Shown here piece after piece: positions 57,379 through 64,000 of a stretch of 64,000 nucleotides of DNA; the first letter of the stretch is position 1; each line of letters starts with the position of its first letter. Source of the DNA: Laetiporus sulphureus 93-53. Its lineage: Eukaryota > Basidiomycota > Agaricomycetes > Polyporales > Laetiporaceae. Where the stretch lies: assembly GCF_001632365.1 (NCBI RefSeq), contig NW_024468591.1:4075-68074 (forward strand), written 5' to 3'. The notes beneath the pieces are model-generated. The model saw nothing but the letters and a program-made list of their open reading frames with translations. It ran no database searches and was not told where the DNA came from. A program made the translations under genes and the position numbers.

Positions 57379-57880
57379 ATGCGCATCATCATGCTCCACC
57401 CATTTATCCCACGCATCATATGCAGCCTGCCCCTCAGCTGGTGCAACGCCCTCATCGACTGGATGCCCATACCAGCCCTACTTGAGATGCGCGAAATCGT
57501 GGGCACACTCGACAGTGTTAGCAACACCATTTATGCAGAGAAGAAGGCTGCAATGGATGGGCGCGCCACGAAGGGTGCACTTGCGGGCGCTGACCTTGGT
57601 CCGCTCATAAGCATCGTGCGTGCGTCCCTTCTCCGCCACTCACCATCCACACTGAACTCCCCAACCAGTGAAGGCAAGTTCGTCCTCCTCGGATGCCGAC
57701 CGACTCACTGAGGTCGAGCTCCTCTGACAGATGAAGTGAGCACTGCCGCACCATGCCAGCGATGCCAGACTGACCGGCGCTTGGGCAGCATCTTTGAGGC
57801 ATTCGAGACGACCACCGTCGCCATCGCGCGCGTCTTCTACATCCTCGCAACACACCCTGACACGCGAAACTGAAGCCTGC
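57379..57880 (+). pseudogene. Cytochrome P450 fragment in repeat copy 3
   Basis: Reads HPFIPRIICSLPLSWCN, MREIVGTLDSVSNTIYAEKK and later an I-helix-like FEAFETTTVAIARVFYILATHPDT. The heme-binding cysteine region is absent, with frame breaks and a stop after the I-helix. Confidence 0.6.
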
Positions 57881-58097
57881 GTGCAAGCAGGTGAAAGCTG
57901 GTGAAAGCTGGTGAAGTGGAGAAGAAGGAGGTGCCTCAAACTGGGAAAGAGTACAGTGCGTACATTCAACCTCTGCTCCTTCACTATGGCTCATAAGCTC
58001 TGCAGACATTTGGTACAATAAATGGGCTGGTGGGGACCGTGAGGATAGTTATTCAAAGTATGTTTTGTTGCAAAGTCGTTCGTGACGGCTTTCCCTA

Positions 58098-58580
58098 ACG
58101 CCTGCTTTCGTTCAGCAAGGTCAAGTCGCAGACGCGTTGCAACATCACGCGCGAACATGACGGGTGTGAAGTACTGTTGTCCCTTTTTTGTGTGGAGATG
58201 CTGTCTGTATGGCTGGGAATGCGAGTATCTGCATATGCTCATGGACCCATCGACCACACTGCCGGACATGTCGAAGGACTGCTTTGCATGCGACAAGTTC
58301 GCAGACTATCGAGATGATATGGGTGGTGTGGGTAGCTTTCAGAGGCAGAACCGCATGCTATATATTGGGCGGATCAAGGAGACGGGCACAGACATGGAGA
58401 CGGAGGAGGTTGTGAGGAGGCATTTCAAGGAGTGGGGAGAGATTGAAAAAAGTGCGTCCATCTACATTGGCCCCTTCCTTCGGTACACTAACAATCATGT
58501 GCACCGACTTGATATTACAGTTCGAGTGCTGCAGTACCGCAGCATCACATTCGTGACGAACCTACGATGGATGCGAATGT
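58098..58580 (+). pseudogene. CWC2: Fragment of pre-mRNA-splicing factor CWC2
   Basis: Zinc-finger region YCCPFFVWRCCLYGWECEYLH-like (about 58170-58230), then SKDCFACDKFADYRDDMGGV and MLYIGRIKETGTDMETEEVV with RRHFKEWGEIEK (start of the RRM). An intron-like gap follows, then VRVLQYRSITFVTNL, where the gene is cut by repeat sequence. CWC2 contacts the catalytic RNA of the spliceosome and is essential in yeasts, so a functional copy must lie elsewhere. Confidence 0.7.
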
Positions 58581-59067
58581 GAACGCGAACGCTTCAGTCA
58601 AGAATGTCATCAGCACAGGGAACGGTCGTTGAATGGGTCGAGCATACGCGAAGTCTCTGCGAACGTCGGATGCGAAGGCTTCAGTCGAAAGCGGAAATGG
58701 GACGCTAACAATGTCGCCTAAGGTTCGCACCTTTCACCATCTTCATAGATGTTCACGATCATTTAGCACCGTTGGCTGCCAGAGTTCCATTCACCCTTTG
58801 GAGACGTGAAATGGATAGCGCCTGAAAGGAATCGTAGGGTGCGTAACAGATTTCTAGGAGTTGAGACATGCATGTTGACTGATCTTTCCTCCACACCTGC
58901 TTTCTAGCAGTTGTCGATGTTCGATCTCGTGCCTTCGCCTGCAACATATGACGAGGAATATGCGACCATACAGCTTTGCAGCACCAACAACAGCGATCCG
59001 GAGGAGCAAGACTGCGGACCATCACCGCGAATGCCTTCGAAGTCACCGCGGAAGCATTGACGAGGGA

Positions 59068-59270
59068 ATTGGCATTGGAAACAGGCTGAAAGAGGACAGG
59101 CAAGAGGGACCCGAACCTCGGAAGAAGGCCGCTTTGGAGGTCACTGACGAATCGACGAATTCGGTGAAGAAGCGCAAATTTGTCGATAGAGATGGTGTAT
59201 TGGCAAACATAAACATCAATGACGCCGCCCCACCATATCGACCTGTGGCTAAGGCGTGCTAATGTGCTCT
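59068..59270 (+). pseudogene. Short C-terminal gene fragment
   Basis: Reads RLKEDRQEGPEPRKKAALEV, SVKKRKFVDRDGVL and PPYRPVAKAC before a stop. It is basic, with a nuclear-signal-like KKRK, and no family is recognised. It directly follows the repeat tail, as an unrelated sequence does in copy 1. Confidence 0.3.
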
Positions 59271-59792
59271 CATAATTGTCATTTTTGTAAGAGCGATGCC
59301 TGCGAAGAGTGTCAATGCCTGTATCATAGCATTGCGCGTTGTGAGCTTGTTCGAAATGATATCGGACTGAGACGCTATATACAGCCATCGGGCGCTTGAG
59401 AGCTAGTCCAACTGTCGCCTCGCCTCGCCTCACCCGCCGCCGCGGCGGTCTATTGTCATGAGCAGCGTAGTCGATCATGCCGTCAAACCTACTACTGGGC
59501 GACATAAACTCGCCCCGTGCGAACGTGTCGAGGAGCCTGATCCAGGCGGCCAAACAGCTATTAGCCGCTTGTACTCAAACGGGAGGCTCACTGTTCTTCC
59601 ATACTGCCACATGCATTCTGATTCCAGCAGGCCCATTGCTCCGACCGTCCCTAAACATCTCCAGTGCGGCCTTCAGACGATCCTGGACTCCAGAAGGGGA
59701 CGGTTAAGAGCAAAGTGAACAACTTTATATTGCCTCGCGATATTCCCAATATCAAGCAATACACAAGCGTCCACATAGTCTTACCCTGCGAC
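59271..59792. other. Spacer downstream of eIF3e
   Basis: Two short overlapping plus ORFs (59458-59718, 59477-59707) without domains. The 264-codon minus ORF at 58759-59553 crosses repeat copy 3 and is judged fortuitous. Confidence 0.45.
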
Positions 59793-61395
59793 TCACCGCG
59801 CACCCTCGATGACTATCGGCTGACTCTCGTCCTGCACGCCTAGCGGCGGCGCCTGCTGCGTTCGAGACATAGCCGCCCCGAGCGCTTGTGTGCGGAATGC
59901 CAGTCCCCGCGTCTTCTCAATGACAGATTGATACACGGGGAGGGACGGGCGGTTGATTTCGATGACATTCTGCGGCAATGGCATTGAGTCGACGGAACAC
60001 GCGACAATACCAAGGCAATCGTCACCTTTTCGAGATCGATCTTCGCATCGGCACCCATTCGGGTGTCGCGAATGAGGTTGACGATCCACTTTTCACCCTC
60101 ATCCTTTGAGAGATTGAGCCGTTCCGAAAGATCGCTGCGGGAAGATATCGGTGACAGGAGGCTCTACAAACCAGCTCGTCGACGAACCTGATATCGATCC
60201 TCTGGTGAATTCGGCAGTACGCCTCACTGATCAGATAACGCGCATTGTCCATGAACTCGTCCCGGAACTCGCCCAGGAAGAAGTCATTTGCTGCGACCTG
60301 TTCCGCTAGGCTGAGTTCCCGCTGCGCCGCCTCAAAGTCAAACTCGACATAGAGCTCTTTTAAGAATGCAGTGATGGGGTCCTCGTACTGGTACTCCTCC
60401 ATCTGGATGACCTTGACGATCTCGCGGATAGAGTTGCGCACGCGAGAGGATGACGCGCCCGATGCGGATTTTCGCGAGAGCACGGCAGCGCTGACGAGGT
60501 AGCGCAGAACCCACGGACATGACGTCTGGATTGTGTTGAGATATGTGGGTGAAAGGAATGTCTCGAGGAGGAGTGTGCGTCCCTGAGGGTGATTGAAGTA
60601 TACGAAGAGCGACCAGTGCAGCAGCCAGGTCCGCGAGTGCAGCTGCGTGAGCGCGGGGTCGGTCGTCGTCGACGAGGGAGCGGTCGCGAATGCGGGGACG
60701 ACGGGCGAGCGTGAGTCAATTGCCTCACGAAGGCTGTTGAGCTCCTCGAGCGCAACGTCCCACTTGCCGGTAAGAATGTCACATGCGAGCTTTCCCCAGT
60801 GGGCGGAAATGGTGAGGTCGGGATCGGTGGAGAGCACGCGGAAGTGGTATAGGTAGTCGGCGGCACCGCTGTAGTTGCCATAGGTGTATTGGAATTGTCC
60901 GAAGTTGTACAGGGCATTAATTTGTTCGAGGGTGACCTACCAACTGCGGGTCAGCAAAATTCGAGGGGTTAGCAAAAACGGCATACACCGTAATGATCCT
61001 TCAGATAATGGAGGTTCTGGTTCTTGTCTTGTCGCAGAGATTGTGCGACCTCTGGATTTTCAATGACATTCAATACCGCCTGCGCCTCCAGCTGCAAACG
61101 TTCATTTGTCGAAACTGCCTTCTCGCGCTTCTCGGCGAACTCTGCGAGAGTTCAATATGATCCAAAAGGACTAGACGCAGGATTCACCTTCTGGGACCTC
61201 CTGGTCTGGGTACAGCTGCTGGAACAAGCTCACAGCATAGTCCACCATGTTCGTCTCCTTCGCAAGTTCATACTGGGCTGCCTGCACGTCCTCGACCGGG
61301 AAAAGCTCGCTCTCGACAAGGTGGGCGAGGAGCGGAAATACCAGATGGCGATCGCAGTATGGAATGACGGTCCTCGTGAGGTCGTACTCGGCCAT
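59793..61395 (-). CDS. eIF3e: Eukaryotic translation initiation factor 3 subunit E
   Basis: Five exons: 61395-61188, 61141-60987, 60936-60188, 60134-60026, 59969-59793; introns of 46, 50, 53 and 56 bp, all GT-AG, phases consistent, 465 residues. The N-terminus [20 protein letters not shown] and [17 protein letters not shown] match eIF3e/Int6. Then [50 protein letters not shown], and the PCI part with [18 protein letters not shown] and [19 protein letters not shown]. The C-terminus [17 protein letters not shown] is typical. It acts in the eIF3 complex on the 40S ribosome in the cytoplasm. No lesion is seen. It shares a 179-bp upstream region with MPDU1. Confidence 0.95.
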
Positions 61396-61574
61396 GGCGG
61401 AGGATAATGGCGACGTTGGTCGGAAGAGGAGCGAGTGCGTTCAAGGCAGAAAATTCGTCCTTCCAGATTGGTAAATGCAGTGGGCGCGTCGACGGGCGCC
61501 TACGCGTGGTGAACAGACACGTACGCGACCACGAGTAAGCTGCTGCCCATTACCACCATCTCTCCCACCTCGAA
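61396..61574. promoter_or_regulatory. Shared (divergent) promoter region of eIF3e and MPDU1
   Basis: Only 179 bp separate the two start codons, so both promoters must lie here or overlap the 5' ends. No TATA box is obvious. The stretch is GC-rich with CACCACCATCTC-type words near the MPDU1 side. Confidence 0.6.
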
Positions 61575-62573
61575 ATGACAACTATTACGCGCAATCTTCC
61601 TTGGTTCATCAAAGACCTCGGAGTGGCTGTCGTTGGCGAGGTGAGTCGGAGGGAAACGCACCTTTTGGGCTGTAGTTTACGAGTGTTTGCAAGAAATGCT
61701 ACACGTTGCTCGTCGAGGATTTGGATTTTGCCGACGTCGAGTGCTTGAAGTATTCTCTTTCTAAGGGGCTGGGCGTTGGCATTGTCATAGGAGGCTCCAT
61801 CATGAAAGTGCCCCAATTAGTCCTCAGTGAGTCCCGTGGTACCATGCTGCACCCAGAAAAGCTGACTTGTCGCAGTTGTGTCGGCGCGTTCTGCTCGTGG
61901 CCTGTCGTTGACCGCATATGTCCTGGAAACACTCTCGTATGCGATTACCCTCGCTTATTCCTATCGCAACCATTTCCCCTTCTCGACCTACGGCGAGAAC
62001 CTCTTTCTCACCATTCAAAATGTCATCATAACGTTCCTCATAATCTACTATCCTTCCTCCCCCCGGTTGACGCGGAATAAGCCATCCACGCACCGCCTGG
62101 GCATCGCCATACTCTCCACGCTTGCCGTCGCCATTTCACTCTTCTACCTGCCGACGACCACCCTGGCTCCTCTGCAGCTGGCCACGCTCCCTCTCTCGCT
62201 CTTCTCCAAGTTTCCCCAAATCCAGCAGAACTATCGCACAAAGAGTACCGGGCAGCTCTCAGCGTTCGCCGTCATCTCGCAGATCGGCGGCTGCCTCGCG
62301 CGCCTCTTCACCACTGCCACGGAGGTCGGCGATCCGCTCGTGAGCGCCGGCTTCGCGCTCGCGCTCCTGCTGAACTGCGTCGTAGGCGCACAGCTGTGGA
62401 TGTACTGGGGCGCGGATGTGAAAGAAGACCTGGCTCGCGTGCCGACGATAGGCATCACGGAGAAGGATAGACACTGGCAGCCGGAGAGCCCCAAGGTCGA
62501 GGTGGTCGTCCCTCCGCAGTCACCCTCGATGAGGCAGCCTGCGGGCCGGAAGTGGGCGAGAAAGGTAGATTGA
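61575..62573 (+). CDS. MPDU1: Mannose-P-dolichol utilization defect 1 homolog (PQ-loop protein)
   Basis: Three exons: 61575-61640, 61694-61826, 61876-62573; introns of 53 and 49 bp, phases consistent, 298 residues. Segments match MPDU1: CYTLLVEDLDFADVECLKYS, LSKGLGVGIVIGGSIMKVPQ (first PQ loop), SARGLSLTAYVLETLSYAI, YGENLFLTIQNVIITFL and SLFSKFPQIQQNYRTKSTGQ (second PQ loop), with several membrane helices. It is needed for use of dolichol-phosphate mannose and glucose in the endoplasmic reticulum. The C-terminal ~50 residues are an extension rich in Pro, Glu and Lys that I do not recognise. No lesion is seen. Confidence 0.93.
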
Positions 62574-62769
62574 GTGCGATAAGCTAGCCTGTTTAACCTA
62601 TTTGTGCGATTTTGATCATCACCGCTATGTTGCCGGATCATGACTGAGAGATATGTTCTATGTCTCCTATTTGACTTTTCTACCGTCATCACGAAGCCTA
62701 TTTTGTCGCATTACTCTGCTGCTGCGTGCGAGCAGAGTGCTCTCCAGCCCGGCGGATACACCATGTCTA
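62574..62769. other. Convergent 3' spacer between MPDU1 and the oxidoreductase
   Basis: 196 bp between two convergent stop codons. No motif beyond AT-rich text. Confidence 0.5.
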
Positions 62770-64000
62770 TCATCCGCGGTGCGCTATGAGCGTCTGACAA
62801 CGTACAACGTACGAAAACGAGAACACGTACGAATTCGTATGTCTTGACGGCATCCTGGTACGTGCTGAGTATCGCAGCGCGTCTCGGCGACTGCTGCACT
62901 TCGTCGACGATTGTTGATAGCTCGGAGTAGAATGGATCGTCCTGAGTTCGACGACAGTGGGTGCAATGCACGTCTGTGCAAATATGGGACATACCTCTGG
63001 GAAGTGAATAATTTCTGCCGGACGCACACAATTTTTAACTCGCCGTGCACACTGAAATCGGATTGCTAGCATACCTTCTGTTTCTATACCTGGTCGGCGG
63101 ACAGACAACACGGGGTTGTTGTATGGGTCCATCAATTTGAGCCGGTACCCATCCGCATAGATCTCAAACTCGGTGTCATATGTGGTTCCTACATCTTCTC
63201 AGCATCGTTTCATTTCGACGGTGAAGAGACAGCGCAGACCGTGCAGAGCGATGACATGCGTCAGCGACCCAACCGCTCCATTCGTGTACTTCCATGATGC
63301 GTTGGTCAGGCGGGGGAGCCTGTTCTCGGGAGGGACCAGGCTCTCGTCGAACCGCTGCGCTTTGAGGTGACCAGGCGGCTCATAATGCTCGACCGTGTGC
63401 GCTGTGACGGACGGGAGCGAGACATCCCCGCCGAAATATCGGGAAAGATCACCTGCAATATAGAAACAACTGAATCTGCGGGTTTAGGTAGACAGAGCAG
63501 ATAAGTTGATGTACAGAAGTGTGTCGCTTGTTCCACAATGGCTATCAAAAAATATGAATTGCTTGATGCTTCGTTGGAATGCATTTTGGAGAAACTTACG
63601 GCCGCCCGAAGATGCTTTGTTCCACCAAGACTGATTATATGATGTTAGTTTGCCATGTGAATCAAAGGAACGCGTTTCTCACGAGTTTCCTTGCGTATTC
63701 GCTGAGTGTATGTCATGATCACTGCGGGCAGTGTGGAACATGCAATCATACTAAGCCATCACGTATCTTGCATTGGTGCCCATTACAATGAGGTTATTCT
63801 CTTGAATGATCCGCCTAAGTGTCGCATCACGGTTGGAATCAGTCCACCCTGCACAAAATCAGCGGAGCTCGTACACTCACTTCATCATCTGCACCGCTGC
63901 GAGACATTTATATTATCGGATGAAAACTTACGTCTACAGCCTACCTGCAGAGTATCGTAGCATGTATCCTACGGTGACAAGGACTTGGCGCTTCTGCAGC
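62770..64000 (-). CDS. Gfo/Idh/MocA-family oxidoreductase, C-terminal part (gene runs off the right edge)
   Basis: Minus-strand exons joined by short GT-AG introns. Read in order: SWWNKASSGG (about 63600), AIVEQATHFC (about 63540), DLSRYFGGDVSLPSVTAH and VEHYEPPGHLKAQRFDES (about 63450-63350), GAVGSLTHVIALHG, TTYDTEFEIYADGYRLKLMD, NPVLSVRRPG (about 63100), EIIHFPEDDPFYSELSTIVD (about 63020-62930), AILSTYQDAVKTYEF (about 62860-62820) and TLIAHRG before a stop at 62770. This fits the C-terminal dimer and substrate domain of dihydrodiol-dehydrogenase-like NAD(P)-dependent oxidoreductases. The Rossmann N-terminus lies beyond the edge, and exon edges above 63600 are unclear. The substrate is unknown. 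Confidence 0.8.

Larger units (their letters stand above)
56735..59067 (+). repeat. Dispersed composite repeat, copy 3 (longest; carries P450 and CWC2 fragments)
   Basis: Four ~54-bp units (56740-56920), the shared block, a P450 fragment, a CWC2 fragment, the AACCTACGATGG..CACCTTTCACCATC module (58557-58741) and the shared tail (about 58755-59067). Copies 1 and 2 look like internal-deletion versions of this arrangement. No transposase is seen. Confidence 0.75.

Noticed and set aside
58759..59553. 264-codon minus ORF
   Set aside because: It runs antisense through the shared tail of the composite repeat and has no domain; judged fortuitous.

Overview
The window reads as nuclear DNA of a basidiomycete fungus, most likely an Agaricomycete. 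The evidence is the short introns (about 45-60 bp, GT...CTRAC...AG), the mix of gene families (F-box/LRR proteins, FunK1-type kinase remnants, restriction-endonuclease-like/kinase fusions, Spt5-like KOW proteins), and a chromodomain Ty3/Gypsy element. No tRNA, rRNA or CRISPR array was recognised. There is an assembly gap of N at 15013-15472.

Layout, left to right. 0-5 kb: edge of a repeat array, then a decayed SNF2-type helicase on the minus strand whose upstream region lies inside a 280-bp-arm inverted repeat (5.0-5.6 kb). 6.3-8.4 kb: minus-strand nuclease-like/kinase fusion broken by one stop codon. 9.2-16 kb: a fast-evolving repeat-rich region with two related leader-like segments (10.1-10.8 and 15.5-15.96 kb), an ORF built of frame-preserving repeats (11.5-12.55 kb) and a tandem array of exon-intron units (12.56-15.0 kb). 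17.4-18 kb: FunK1 kinase remnant. 20.7-22.4 kb: intact two-exon F-box gene. 22.4-24.9 kb: AT-rich spacer with a MITE-like element. 25-34 kb: dispersed repeats, a dead WD40 gene and a dead F-box gene. 34.96-43.56 kb: complete Ty3/Gypsy element (659-bp LTRs, 5-bp target-site duplication) inserted in a minus-strand host gene. It carries gag, protease, RT, RNase H, integrase, chromodomain, a terminal dUTPase and an extra ORF upstream of gag. 44.6-59 kb: more dispersed repeats and gene fragments (P450, CWC2, Spt5-like, VPS10-like, lineage-specific hypotheticals). 59.8-64 kb: intact housekeeping genes: eIF3e (minus), MPDU1 (plus) sharing a 179-bp intergenic region with it, and a Gfo/Idh/MocA oxidoreductase (minus) running off the right edge.

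The intact genes sit at 20.7-22.4 and 59.8-64 kb; nearly everything else is decayed. Most in-frame stops in the decayed genes are what C-to-T change would give (CGA to TGA, CAG to TAG, TGG to TGA or TAG), which suggests methylation-linked deamination or a RIP-like process. The most unusual feature is the 9.5-16 kb region: a tandem exon array next to leader segments that keep complementary short motifs although the motif sequence itself has changed.
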